64,000 nucleotides of DNA from Hofstenia miamia. Its lineage: Eukaryota; Xenacoelomorpha; Acoela. Both the position numbers and the translations under genes were made by a program. The stretch lies in the NCBI GenBank assembly GCA_004352715.1, contig SCFE01000079.1, positions 718,808 to 782,807 of the forward strand, in the 5' to 3' direction. How positions within the stretch are numbered: position 1 is the stretch's first letter; the number at the start of each line of letters is the position of its first letter. This document shows positions 31,540 through 43,072 of the stretch, piece by piece. The notes under the pieces were generated by a model. That model saw only the letters and a program-made list of their open reading frames with translations, was not told the origin of the DNA and searched no databases.

Positions 31540-32750
31540 ATCTCAAAGCTATGGTCAACACTGGTGCTTCAATTTTCTATCATTGCAGACACCTGCGCAC
31601 AAAACATAGGATGGACAAGAGACAACATCACCAAAAATAAATCTAGACTTATCAATACTTCAAGAGACTATTTTAGTGTTAAAGTAAGGGTCAAGGATGC
31701 CTTAATCACAATTCAGAATGTCAAGTTTAAACAAGATGTCCACATCATTAACATGCATAACCAGCCTCTCCCATATGAGATCATCCTAAGAAGAGACTTT
31801 CTAACTGAAAACAACTGCTTAATCCACTACTCTAACCACACATAAGAATTAAAAAAGATAAGAACATTTTGATATCAATTGCCATGTAGGGCACCCATGC
31901 TTTGGAATTTACTGTTGACAAAAACTTAAGACTTGAGTCCTTTCATTGGGGTCTTGTTAAAATCACATCTAAATGACCATTCAATGGAGAAGTTTTAATG
32001 ACCAATACATACAGAGTATGCTCTACTCAACTAACTGTACTAAAAAACTTAGCTACAATATGCAACAACCACAGTGTCACAGTGACACTCAATAATTCCA
32101 ACAAGTACATATCAATCATGGCAAAGAATATTACTATAACTGCAGTTACATTTCACAGGCACAATATCACTGCTGGAAATATCACAATAAAATATAGTGC
32201 AAAACAGCTTATTGATGAGATCTTACCACCGTCATCAACTATTATCATATATTCATACCCAATCTGGCAGAAAAAAACATTTCACATATATGAACTACTA
32301 CAGAAACAAAATTTACATGGTTATGGAAACACCAAAATGACTTAAAATAAACTGAAAGATGAAATGAGAACCATCAAATCACTCTAAGTTCTCCTACGCC
32401 CAATGACATTTACATTCTAGACTGTGATGTGAGCACAGTCACAATCAACCAAATACAAGATGGTAAGGAAAAACCTATCCAATATTTTAGTGACAAACTG
32501 CAAAACAATGAACTCAACTATAGCACCTCAAAACTCAAATGCTTTCGCTGGTCCAGTCAAAGAGATAAAATACATTAGATATAATTATTGAGCAACAATG
32601 CAACAATGCAATTGGAAACACTCTCTTACCTGACTCACAAAAAAGACATCACAGACATCACATGGGAAAACATGAGAACTTTGAAACTGCTGGATGAGAC
32701 ACAACATCTTTTACAACTGCCATCTAATTAAGAACTATGTTAATGTCAAC
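31540..32750 (+). pseudogene. Ty3/gypsy-like fragment: protease, linker and RNase-H-proximal part
   Basis: A retropepsin-like start, KAMVNTGAS (normally DTGAS; the catalytic Asp is Asn), is followed after a frameshift by IIADTCAQNIGW and PYEIILRRDFLTENNCLIHY, the 'ILG.DFL' block that ends retroviral-type proteases. A second frame (31,998-32,345) is the protease-RT linker. At about 32,410-32,580 comes ILDCDVSTVTINQIQDGKEK then PIQYFSDKL and ELNYSTSKLK, matching the RT-RNase H connection. Segments in between are deleted, and stops are frequent. Confidence 0.6.
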
Positions 32751-32759
32751 AAAATTATA

Positions 32760-33560
32760 TGCAGCATTGGGTGGATGTGTGGCATTGGCATGCAATAAAT
32801 CATTATCTTTCTAATTATCTGTATTCGTCACTATCATCACCACTAAGGGTAGCCAAATTTTGAGTAATGCTTAATGATCCCAATTGTAAACATTATTTTA
32901 GTTCTGCTGTTAGCAGATTGTTTTGTTGTATTTAGTTTCTTAAATGTATAAATAGGTCAGTTTTGTGCTTGATAAACAATTAAATTTTTAGGACAGTTTT
33001 TACTCAGTTTTTCACTATTATATTCACCAATGGAACTTTCATCTGTCTAGCTAGATCTGATCTGGGGAAGAGGGAGGCTATGTGGAGGTCTATTGTCGGG
33101 TAGGTTGGCTCAGGGCTCTACACAGAAGCACAGACTCACTTCTACCTGGAGTCTAGCTAGTTGATTTGATTAAATTACAAGGTGATTTTCAAAGATTGAT
33201 AAACTGATTCACTCTGCCCATCAGTGTGATGTAAATGATCAATTCTGCACTCTCACATTATCTCATGTTGATACAATTATATGTTGTAAGCTCAATCATT
33301 GTTATTTAATATTTCACTCTACTGAAAGTGGTTTGTTTTCTCAATATGCTTGTGCAGTTAAACACAGTGAATAGAATTTCTCTTTTGCCCACTATACAGT
33401 AGATACTAGTCTGTTGTAATGAAAACTAAGCCACTGCTGTTAACTCAGCAGAAAAACACAGCAATGTGAAAACCATCAATGCCAACACTAACAAAACAAT
33501 CTCATCCACACTTAACATTAGACAAAATAACAACTCTAAACACTACAATTAAAAATAACT
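32760..33560. other. Possible LTR-like or spacer sequence
   Basis: No coding match. GTATAAATAGGTCAG near 32,946 resembles a TATA promoter element as found in LTRs, but no second copy flanking an element was found. The first copy of an 80-bp direct repeat lies at 33,342-33,421. Confidence 0.3.
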
Positions 33561-34306
33561 CAGACATCTTCAAGAATGATGAAATAAGCATCTGCAAAGC
33601 TATTGAAGTTGAACACACTATTGAAACCACATCTGTTAAACCCTTTTAACAGCCATGTTGTCATTTACCACCTCAGCTGCAGGAACAGTATGCCAAAGCA
33701 ATATCTGATCTACCAAACCACAGAATCATATGTCACAGCAAAAGCCCATACCTCTCTCCAACAATCTTTATTGAACAGGGAGACAAAAATGCTCTATGTA
33801 TCAACTTCCATCAACTAAACAATATAACAAAAAAAGACATATACCTTCTTCTAAGAGTGTATGACATCTTATATGACACAGCTAATTTCAAATTGTTCTC
33901 AACACTATATCTATAAAAAGCCTATTGGCAAGTGCCCATGCATTCAGCTGATATAAAAAAACAGTGTTCATTACTCCTTACAGACTCTTTGAGTGGCTCT
34001 ACATGGCCTTCAGCATCTGTGATGCACTGCCAAGTTTCAATGCTATGTAATGAAAATCCTGTTAAATAATAAATACAAATTGGAAAAGAGTTGCACCTTA
34101 CATGAATGATATCCTCATTGGATTGCAATGAACATGATTAACAACTTAACAGAACTCTAAGACTCCTCTATAAGGCCAGCTTATGCATTAATCCAAAGAA
34201 ATGCCAAATTGGAAAACAAAAAGTTACAATATGCTTGTGCAGTTAAACACAGTGAATAGAATTCCTCTTTTGCCTACTATACAGTAGATACTAGTCTGTT
34301 GGAATG
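33342..34306. repeat. 80-bp direct repeat (33,342-33,421 and 34,227-34,306)
   Basis: Both copies read CAATATGCTTGTGCAGTTAA through ACTATACAGTAGATACTAGT to CTGTTG(T/G)AATG and differ at about three positions. They bracket the Ty3/gypsy RT relic. They could be remnants of terminal repeats or of a duplicated internal segment. Confidence 0.8.
33560..34200 (+). pseudogene. Ty3/gypsy-like reverse transcriptase relic
   Basis: The reading IEVEHTIETTSVKP leads into QLQEQYAKAISDL, then SKSPYLSPTIFIEQGDKNAL, INFHQLNNITKKDIYLL and KAYWQVPMHSADIKK. These are RT domains 1-3 in order. The minus-strand element at 39.2-40.2 kb has the same blocks (SNSPYVAPTVFICQGKK, KAYWQIPMKPADILK), so both derive from one family. 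Stops and frame changes are present, and the active-site region is decayed. Confidence 0.75.
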
Positions 34307-34478
34307 CTACCACATGGCTTTGTCACCTAAACAGTGAGCAGTTAATTCTGGGTTAAGTAAGTTAACAGAAGAAACTAGTCAAGCAGTAACAACAAGTAAA
34401 TCCTTACCTGCAATAACACAGCTAATGTTATATAGTAACAGTAGATAAACAGTGATAATGCCTGGTGGAGGATATTAC

Positions 34479-35100
34479 AATAGCCTTATTAGATCTAAGT
34501 AAAGCATTTGACAGCATAGACCATTCACTGCTAGAAATTAAACTAAAAAACTATGGTTTTGAATTAAATTCACATTCTTTGCTAAAAATTTTTATAACCA
34601 ACAGAAAACAAAGAGTATGAATCCATAATGTACATTCAGAATGCATACAAAAAAGAGGTATTCCACAGGGAAGTGTTTTGGGTCCAACTCTGTTTAATTT
34701 ACACATAAATGATATAAGGCACAACTGAACTGAATGTAAAATACTCCAATTTGCAGATGATATATGTTTGATTAGTAGAGACAAAGATCCATTAAGGCAA
34801 CCAAAAGTTTAGAAAGAGATGTGCTACAAATTATAAATTACCTCCAACAAAATTAACTTAATGTTAATAGCAGTAAAACACAATTTATCCTTTTTCAAAG
34901 TAAGAAACAAAAAAGTAACATTGTATTATATTTATCAACCACTGTTCCACCAATTAAACCAACCAGCAAAATAAAATATTTGGGTGTAGTAATAGATGAC
35001 AAGTTGAAATTTGATAACTTTCTTCAAAGCAAAATACAAAGAATGGTCACAGGCATCCAATATCTAAAATTGATAAGAAAGGTGAACCAAAAGACGGGGA
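34479..35100 (+). pseudogene. Non-LTR reverse transcriptase relic
   Basis: In plus-strand order: IALLDLSKAFDSIDHSLLEI, KIFITNRKQRV, RGIPQGSVLGPTLFNLHIND, ILQFADDICLISRDKD (the FADD catalytic box) and, after a break, KIKYLGVVIDDKLKF. This is the RT core of a CR1/Jockey-type element. Point stops occur (after QRV and after DIRHN), so it is inactive. It lies within the CpG-poor block, and no tail like that of the 2-8 kb family was found after it, so it may be a different family. Confidence 0.85.
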
Positions 35101-35340
35101 TATTATATGCACACTATTAAGCAACATAAGCATTGCTGATCAGCAAAGAATATTATTACAGTATTATTATTATCAGTAAAGAATGTTATTACACTGATGA
35201 TAGTAATGTTTACAAATCTGATTCTGATGATGATGATGATTTAAACTACTAAGAGCACCAAATCCCAGCTGAGTAGGAACAGTTCTAGTAACAACTGATC
35301 TACAAAAAAACACTATACCTGTTACCATTAACAGCATAGT

Positions 35341-35530
35341 AGATTAGGCCACCATTGATACTGGTGCTTCAGTGTTGGCTATAGCTGAAACCTGTGTGCA
35401 TCAAATCAGCATTCATTGTAATACCATTATCTCTCATAATGTAGAATCACAAAGTATGTCTAGCAGCTCAAGCAGTACAAAGGTTGCAAGGGATTACCAT
35501 CCCCAAGAGTGGCCCATACTCTAACAAAAC
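35341..35530 (+). pseudogene. Third Ty3/gypsy-like protease fragment
   Basis: ATIDTGASVLAIAETCVHQI is a retropepsin active-site segment with the DTGAS box intact, closely parallel to the fragments at about 31,550 and 40,840. Only this short piece is recognisable; stops follow. Confidence 0.7.
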
Positions 35531-36299
35531 AAATGAAGATTGGTAGTTCACCAATTTCACTGTAGAAAAATGAACCAATACCATTTGGAAGAAGGCATTC
35601 CAGCTAGTGACCAATTTACATGGCATCACGCCAAAGCTAAATCATAAGAAACCATCCATACTCACCAAGGTGCTAATTGTGTGTCTCAAATTTAATTTCT
35701 AGTGCAATAACAACTTTAGCTCAGTGTTCTTGTTATCTCAGCTCATGTAATAAGATATAATAACATGTAGTTACCACATATTTGCATATACCAATGACAT
35801 ATTATATTTGCATTATGTGTTGTTAAGTGCATGTACAATTGATTGAATATAAAGCTCTTTTATTCCCTACACCTATGCATAGCCTTAGAGTGACCACAAT
35901 ATGGGCTCACATCTGTCAAGAGCAAGTTATCACCCCATGCACAGTGGAGTTCCTCCCACATTATCACTGGATCTTACAAGCAAATACTTATCATATTAAT
36001 AACAATGCTAAACAAGGGTTAGTAATACAAAGTAAGTAAAGAAGTAAATGTTATCCAACAAGAATGAAATCTATTTGACGTTTTCAACAATGAATTCCCT
36101 ATTTTTATACAAAGAAAAAGGTAAATATTTACCATTTACAAAATCTACTTAATTCCCTCACAAATTAAACAAACAATTTATACATACACTTTAATTGAGG
36201 GGACAATTATAACAAATTCAAAACCTATGTCTGAAACACTAAAAATCAATAAAAATCACTAAATTAATAATTGGAATAGCACTGAATTGATCAAAGAGA
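35531..36299. other. Spacer in the CpG-poor block
   Basis: No supported coding or repeat feature. A plus-strand 70-codon frame at 35,827-36,039 has no family features. Confidence 0.4.
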
Positions 36300-37559
36300 G
36301 TGCCAATAAGATAAATCCTTTTGCCAGCACGTCATCCCAAGATGAAACCTCTGCATAATGTGGTTGCTGAGTTACTTGCATGAGCACCTCCTGTTGTTTG
36401 ACGGTTTTACTGTGTAGTCTGAAATACTTTAGCTCTGGTAGCCTAGAACTGATGGGGCAATTACATCATAACAAAAATTATCACTGAGTAAATGCATCAT
36501 AAAATGGTTCATATAAAAGGTATCAGAGGTGTGGGCATCCTCTGTGCTGATTCTTGTATTGGGGTAAAAGTGGAGGAAAACCTCCTGTAATGATCCCATT
36601 CAGGTAGCATAGTCAACAAAAAGAGAACAATATTCATTCACTTGCAGTAATGTCATTTCTTCAGGATCATTAATGCTGGCATGTAATATTGTGATTATTT
36701 CAAAGAGCTTCATGACATCATAATATCAGGTAATCATTTCAGCTTTGTCCACATTAAGTCTCCTCCTGCTTGGAACAGAATTACAATGCAAGGACCTATA
36801 GAATTTATGGTTTGGTGGATTTTCTCCAATTGGGTAGAGATGGGCTGCCTTTTGTGTCATGATGAAGTACAGGTGTAATATCTCATCCCCAACCTTCAAT
36901 CTTTTCACTTTTCTTTCCTCTGCTTTCTTGGTTCAAATGCTAGTTGAATCATGGGAGGAAGGACCAGGACTAGGAAGGGGTTTCAAGTCAATTTGGAACA
37001 GGGTTGTGTTACTAATTTGAGCAAAAGGCACTCTAGTCTCCTCAGAGTTCCACACAGAGAGTTGTCTCTGTGCATAGTCATCTGAGGTCTGCTTTTGCTC
37101 AGAGAGTTGTCTCCAAGGGTAGTTGTGGGAAGTCTGCTCCTGAGGGCCATAGTTTCCACTGCTACAGCTGGAGTCCTCTGCTGGGTGCTCTTGCTTTTGT
37201 GAGGTGCTTTCATCTATTTGTCTTGGTGTTGTTGCTCAGCTCATTTTGTCTCTTGGATTCATCCATCTTTGAACACAGCATCTGATTGGTGGATTGTTTT
37301 CTGATCATTTTATGGTTGCTAAATAAAGATATGAGATTAAGGTCCCAATCCTGGGTATTTAAATGATCTAAATATCTCTGGTTTCTAGCTTTTCATTTAG
37401 GCAAAACATAAGTAGCTATAGTGTTGCTACTATTACCAAGGTTACTATGGTACTCAACCTGTGTAAGGTCATCTTCCTCACATTCAGTGAGGTTGTCATA
37501 ATACTCAATTTTGTTTACACCATTGTTAACAAGGGAAAAATCTTTATTATTGTTGATGA

Positions 37560-38507
37560 CTGCATTATGTATATCTTTAATAGTTCGTCTAAGTTGCTGG
37601 AAATGGGTGACTCTACCATTATCTAGTAAGTACCAGTGGTGATCTAATATGTTTGATATAATGAAAGGTCCTTGTCAATTAGTGGCAAGTTTTCACACCT
37701 GATTGGCATCAGTAATCTGACAAGGGAAATAGGCAAAAACAGAATCTCCTTGCTTGTGTGGTTTGCTGCACAATTTCTCATCAAAGTTCCTTTTCTGGCA
37801 AATAACTGATTGGTTGGTATTTTGGCATATAGTAAGATGTACTTCCTGAAATTCCTGTAGCATCTGGTTCACAAAATTCTCCAAGGTAGGTTTGTTGTAA
37901 TCTGGGAACATTATAGATAGCAGCATGCTCACCTCCTGCCTAAACATAGCCTTAAAAGTTCTACTTTAGTGGTAGAGTAAAGGGCAGTATTATAAAAGAA
38001 CTCTACTGCCTCTATTACTCATTTCCAATTCTGACCAGCAGCTTGCACTAAAGCTAATTACTCTTATTAATTTGATGATGGTATGATTTAATCACTCAAT
38101 GCATATTTTGTGAAATGGTCAATCAGGATCAGAAGATACTTAAAACCCTCTTCATCTCTTGATAATTTCTCTAAGTCCATATGGACTACTTCATTCATTC
38201 ATTTGGTGGCCCAACTGTGGAGCTTGGCTCTCTGTTCCAGAAAATGTCCAGCTCCCTGAAGCAGACATGCTTTGCACTTGTCTGTGATGTCCTGAATGGT
38301 AGCTCATATTCCTATAGTAATGTAGTGAGCATTAAAAGTTTGCTCAGTCTGGATGATTCTTAGATGACCTTGCTCATGGATCTTCCAGATGAGATCCCTC
38401 TTAAAATATTCTGGAATTGCCAGCCAGTTATTTTGACTGTTAGCATAAAGAAGCCCAGCTTCAGTAACTTTCCAGTGGTAGCAATGGAAATATCTTTTTA
38501 GCAACAT
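37560..38507 (-). pseudogene. Integrase of the gypsy-like element
   Basis: An HHCC zinc-binding module is split by a stop: IHEQGHLRIIQTEQTFNAHY, then TDKCKACLLQGAGHFLEQ. The core follows with EVVHMDLEKLSRDEEGFKYL and LILIDHFTKYAL, which contain the first two acidic catalytic positions. The C-terminal part (37,947-37,560) has GDSVFAYFPCQITDA, QGPFIISNILDHHWYLLDNG and HFQQLRRT, a GPF/Y-type module. Frame breaks separate all three. Confidence 0.75.
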
Positions 38508-38730
38508 TGCTTATAGCATGATTTGGGTTGTTTACTTTTGCAATAATTTCCAATAGGATCTTATAATGTAGCTGATGGACAGCAACTTCCTTTTCAGATA
38601 TCTCTTCCTTCACCAGGATGGGGAGGATTGCTTTCCTGTTTTGATCAGCATTGATTTCAGGAAGAAGTTTGTAATCACATGCTGTGATGAACCCAAAAGG
38701 AGTCTTTTAACCAGGCAGCTTCCTGAGATC

Positions 38731-38967
38731 TCACTCATAGCTGGGAATGGTGGTAAAATAGTCTGCATTAAGGTGGAGTCTCCCCAGATGGTGGGTGTTT
38801 GTAAAGATGAAGTCATTTAAATACTCTAGCCACTGGGTGACAATGTTCAACTTGTTGCCAGAGAACTTTTTAAGCCATGCTAGTGTGGAGTTATCAGTGT
38901 GAACAGTAAACTGGCAACCTAAAATGAAGAAGCAGAACTTCTCCAGGCTCTCAACAAGTGCTAGCAT
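38731..38967 (-). pseudogene. RNase H region of the gypsy-like element
   Basis: The reading CFFILGCQFTVHTDNSTLAW then LEYLNDFIFTNTHHLGRLHL is the classical 'F.V.TDH..L.WL......RL.RW...L..F.F...+..G..N..AD.LSR' region. HTDN keeps one acidic residue; the final NADYFTT corresponds to the NVADALSR end. Part of one decayed polyprotein with the RT upstream. Confidence 0.75.
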
Positions 38968-39216
38968 CTCAGATTTAGTAGCCCCATAATTTAACTAGGT
39001 ACTTCAGAGCTTCTAGCTGAAGTAATGCACTGGGCTTTCTCAACTGTCAATGATCTGGCTTAAGACACCACTGATGGCAACAGAGCTCACGTCTCAATCA
39101 ACTATAAACTCTTTGGAGTAATCAGGCATATTTAAACTTGGGATTTGCCTCAGTTCTTGTTTCATGGAATCCAGCTCATTTTGCTCAGCCCAGGTCCAAT
39201 GAAGCTTGGTGTTCTT

Positions 39217-40234
39217 TCAGAGCAAATGAGAGATATGTTTGGTTTGATTAGCTAGCTCAGGAATGAATGAGCTGTAATAATTCAGAAAGCCCATTAAGCA
39301 GTGGATATCCTTGTGAGAGTGTGGAGGCTCAATGTGATCAAGATTGTCTTTCACATTGTTTTTTATGGAAATTCTCCTGGGTTCAATCACCCTGCCTAAG
39401 AATGTAACATGTGGTGAAATAAGTGAGCACTTATTGCCATTGACCCTGAGACTGGAGTTGTACAAGATCTTAAGTGTGACCCAACTTATCCAAATGATCA
39501 GAGAATGTGTGTTCAGCAATAAGGATATCATCCATATATGCTGTGATCCCTGGTTCAAGAACATTGGCCAAATTCTGCAACATGTGTGTACCATAGCACT
39601 GAAAAGTAGCTGGAGTGTTACAGAGCCCAAAGGCCATATATTTCCATTCAAGAAGGCCATATGGCGTGATAAAGGTGGTTTTCAAGATGTCAGCAGGCTT
39701 CATAGGTATCTGCCAATAGGCTTTGCAGAGATCTAAGCACAAGAACAAACTGTATTTGCTTGCATCATATAAGAGATCCTTGATGCAAGGTAAAGGATAC
39801 ACATCTTTGATTGTGATACCATTAAATCTTCTGAAATTGACACAAAGGCAGTACTTCTTGCCTTGGCAAATGAATACTGTGGGTGCCACATAAGGGCTGT
39901 TGCTGTTTTGAATAATATGACTCTTTATTAGATCACTGAGGATCTGTTTGTATTCTGCCCATAGGTTTTCTGGTACTTGCCAAACTGGCAACCAAATGGG
40001 GTGATCACTTTTGGTTTCAATCACATGTTGTTCCCCAACAGCCTTACCAACACTGATTGAGCCATAGTTTAACTCATCATGGTGCTGGCACAAAAGAGCA
40101 GAGAGCACATCACATTCCTGGAGACTCAGATGTCCATGAGTCTTCTCATTGACTACTGAGATCTGTACTGGATCACTGGGTTCACTCTGATCATGAATAG
40201 CAGTAAGAACAGGTAAACAAGCAGCAGCTTTCAT
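39217..40234 (-). pseudogene. Reverse transcriptase of the gypsy-like element
   Basis: The 254-codon frame at 40,234-39,470 holds the successive RT blocks SPYVAPTVFICQGKKYCLCV, NFRRFNGITIKDVYPLP, LDLCKAYWQIPMKPAD, FGLCNTPATFQ and AYMDDILIAEHTF (YMDD-type catalytic box). After a frameshift, 39,470-39,217 continues NKCSLISPHVTFLGRVIE and GFLNYYSSFIPELA. The catalytic Asp pair is still present, but the frame break and downstream stops make the polyprotein non-functional. Confidence 0.9.
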
Positions 40235-40499
40235 TTCAAGTCAGACTGGAGTTGTGATGATGGAAATCTTGGTAGGATTCATTCAGATTGAATGAGCAGA
40301 ACTGTTAAGCATGGTAGCATAAGTCTTGGCATGGGAGACATGACAGAGGTCTGGAGAAAAATGTATACCACAAAGGCATTTCCCTATTTGTCTGGAAATC
40401 ATGACATCACCCTCATAAGGAGAGTTAGTAGTGACAGCAACTCATTGCCAGTGTCAAGGTTCCACAACAATGTTTTCAGCTAATGTTAGAAAATTTCTT

Positions 40500-40970
40500 G
40501 GTTACAGATGGCTGTAAGCTCTTCCTGAGGCTTGCTTTTGCAGATTGAGATTGTGTTATTTCCATAGTCTATTATGCAGGTATTCTTCTCAAGAAAATCA
40601 TTTCCAAGGATGATATCATATGGCAAGAAGCCTGATTACAAGTATCTACAACAATGAGATCCACTAGGAAACATTCTTGGCAAATTCGTAATTCAAGGTC
40701 ATTTATTTGATTTTTCAGTGAAATGGTATTTCCCTAGGCAATCAACAAGCATGCTGTAGACAGTGATAAATTCTCTCTCTTCAAGCAAAGCATGTTGCAA
40801 CAGGTGTTGCTTATTATGGAAGCAGAGGCTCCCATATTCACATCTGTGGGGATGATGTTGGTACACAATAATGAGGTTATTACCAAGACATCATGCACAT
40901 GGTTTTCTGGAGGTGGTGCTCCATCTAATTTATATGACTGACAGACTTGACTGGGGTGTTGGGAGTGCAC
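40500..40970 (-). pseudogene. Protease region of the gypsy-like element
   Basis: It contains DVNMGASASIIS at the position of the DTGAS active site, so both Asp and Thr are changed. About 80 codons on, in another frame, is YDIILGNDFLEKNTCIIDYG, the closing block of the protease. Inactive. The plus-strand fragments at 31,550 and 42,500 carry the same closing block. Confidence 0.7.
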
Positions 40971-41430
40971 ACTTTAGTTTATGGCTCTTCAATAATGAAA
41001 CCATCTCCATTAGCCACTAGACAAATAACTGCACCACTCTGAGCCTGAATGTGGGCTGATTGTTGTTTGTTATCAGATTTTTTCTGCACTATAGCAGAAC
41101 TCAGAGAGGTCAGTGTCTTTGAGGCAGTTTGACCTGTCCTTAAATCACCAACATCTCTCTTGATGCAAGTTGTATTTTGCAACATGTAAACAATGCTAAT
41201 TGCGTTTTTAATAATAGAATTCAAGTTGTCCTCCAGATCACATTTGAGTTCAAGGTGGCTCCTAATGGTGGAGGGGAATCCCCAACAAATATACAAAAAG
41301 AGATCATGTTATGAGTATTCTGGCATCAACTTGCTGAGGCTAAAGAGTCTATCAACCTGTGTAATATCTGTCCTGACATCATCTCCCTTTTTGAAGGAGA
41401 TATCATATAAGAGCATCTTGTACTGCTGTT

Positions 41431-42491
41431 TTATGTGAGGTGCTTTGTAATGGTCCTCAAAGTGACTGACAAGTAATTGATAATTTGTTTGGCTTCTCTG
41501 TCCAACATCATGTACTGATTGTACATGAGGCCTTGAAGGTACATGGGGAATTGCATGGTGGTGGCATCCTGTGTAGTTTTATACTGTTTCATAGTGAGCT
41601 CAAAAAGGAAGAGCCACTCTTCAAATGACTGTGAAATTTTGTCTATCTTTCCAGTAAATTTGGGCAACACAGAGTGCTGATTGAAAAGGTTTGCTGATTC
41701 ACTTCCCAATGCTTCTGTAGGTAGAATCAACTGAGTAAAGCATGGCCAATGAGTTGTTGTGGACCAGATAGGGTTACTCAGAGGAGGAGGCAGAGTGATA
41801 ATAGCAGTTGGGGTGACTGTGACACTAACAGGTGCTGTGGGCACTACTTCTGGGCTCAGGGAACAAGGGCCTGGCATAGCTATGGTGGTTAGTGTTGAAA
41901 CTTGTGAGAGAGCAGACTGAGTAAATGTAGGGCCTCTCTTTCAAAGAGAGCATCAAGAGCATTATCCAAAAAAGCATGAGTTACATACTCAGGTTCTTCT
42001 AGCAAGACCAGTGGAGCTTGTGGGGTAGATTCTTGAACTCACATCTCTAATGCAGAAATCAAATCAAGCAAGCATCTCTCACACTGCCAGGCTTCAGTGG
42101 CTTGATGTTGTAGCTTTGCCTGCAAGGCATCAAGGTGGGCTTCACAGGAGTGGTGCTGAGAAATCTGCTTAGAAAGGGCTTCTCTAAGCTGTTCAACTTT
42201 GGTTGTCAGAAACTCTGGAGGAGGCGACAATGACAAATATGAAATAAACAGGTTTGACAAGGTAGCAGGAGTGGGAATCTCTTGCAGAAAAACTTTTGAG
42301 GGTGTAGACATAGCTGAAATAGGTTTAGCAGGGGTAGGTGTAGGTAAAGCAATTGCAGAATCAAATCCAGTGGTGTGAGGGGCAGCATCCAGGCCACCAA
42401 TGCTCACACAGGGGATACCCTGAGTGGGAGTACCATTATGAGAGATAGAAAAATCAACCATGACATTCTTGTGGTTGACACAACTGACCAT
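41431..42491 (-). pseudogene. gag-like region
   Basis: The first frame (42,491-42,039) ends in a coiled-coil-like stretch, VEQLREALSKQISQHHSCEA and onward. The second (41,877-41,431) has a Pro/Thr-rich start, then FEEWLFLFELTMKQYKTTQD, FPMYLQGLMYNQYMML, matching the 'F.G....WL..FE......D....LP..L.G.A...Y' profile of gypsy gag. A third piece (41,296-40,979) with YICWGFPSTIRSHLELKCDL continues it. No intact CCHC knuckle was seen. Confidence 0.6.
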
Positions 42492-43072
42492 ACCTTACTA
42501 TATGAATTGATTCTAGGAAAAGACTTCCTTAAAAAGTATCAATGCATCATTAATTTTTTGAATAAAACCATAACAATTAATCTGCATCATAAGAACATAA
42601 CAACTCACCTACAAACCATTGAATCAAAAGCCATACTATTACACCCTTCACAAACAGAAAATATTGAACCATTTAGCTGGTGCTTCATCACTCTCACCAG
42701 TGACCAGCTGTAATAACCATTGTGTGTAAGAAACCAAAACCAATTCTATCCATTACACCAGGTTGAGATGAAACTGCTAATCTTTCCACACCAACCATCA
42801 CCACAGCTTTACACTCCTAATTGAGTCTGAAGCAGATTCTCTCACTCAGTTATTACAAAAACATATAACCATTTTTAATTTCAATACCATTAGTGTAGGG
42901 AAAGCCATCAGAGGGGAGCACTGCATAGAGACAGTGAAAAACACACAAATTCAACAACCAGTCCAACATGTGCCAGAACACCTAAAACAGGAATATCATA
43001 AAATCATTATGGACTTACTAAATAACAGTATCATCTAGCCATCAAAAAGCCCATACACATCAAAAATTTAAT
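42430..43072 (+). pseudogene. Plus-strand gypsy-like protease-to-RT fragment
   Basis: It opens inside a protease, with TLLYELILGKDFLKKYQCII (closing 'ILG.DFL' block), and continues through a linker to FNTISVGKAIRGEHCIETVK, VPEHLKQEYHKIIMDLL and PSKSPYTS, parallel to the minus-strand element's SISVGKAVGEQHVIETK and SNSPYVAP. It ends abruptly before the RT core. It is head-to-head with the minus-strand element, whose gag begins at the same place, so an inversion or nested insertion joined them. Confidence 0.75.

Larger units (their letters stand above)
36300..42491 (-). mobile_element. Ty3/gypsy-like LTR retrotransposon body, decayed
   Basis: Minus-strand order is gag (42.5-41.0 kb), protease (40.9-40.5), RT (40.23-39.22), RNase H (38.97-38.73), integrase (38.5-37.5) and a long decayed tail to about 36.3 kb. 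This is the PR-RT-RH-IN order of Ty3/gypsy-type elements. Long open segments remain, but stops break every domain. I found no pair of LTRs and no primer-binding site. On the gag side the plus-strand relative at 42,430 abuts it head to head. Env was not recognised. Confidence 0.85.

Noticed and set aside
37070-37285. Plus-strand 71-codon frame with a hydrophobic end
   Set aside because: Antisense to the decayed gypsy-like polyprotein, no family match.
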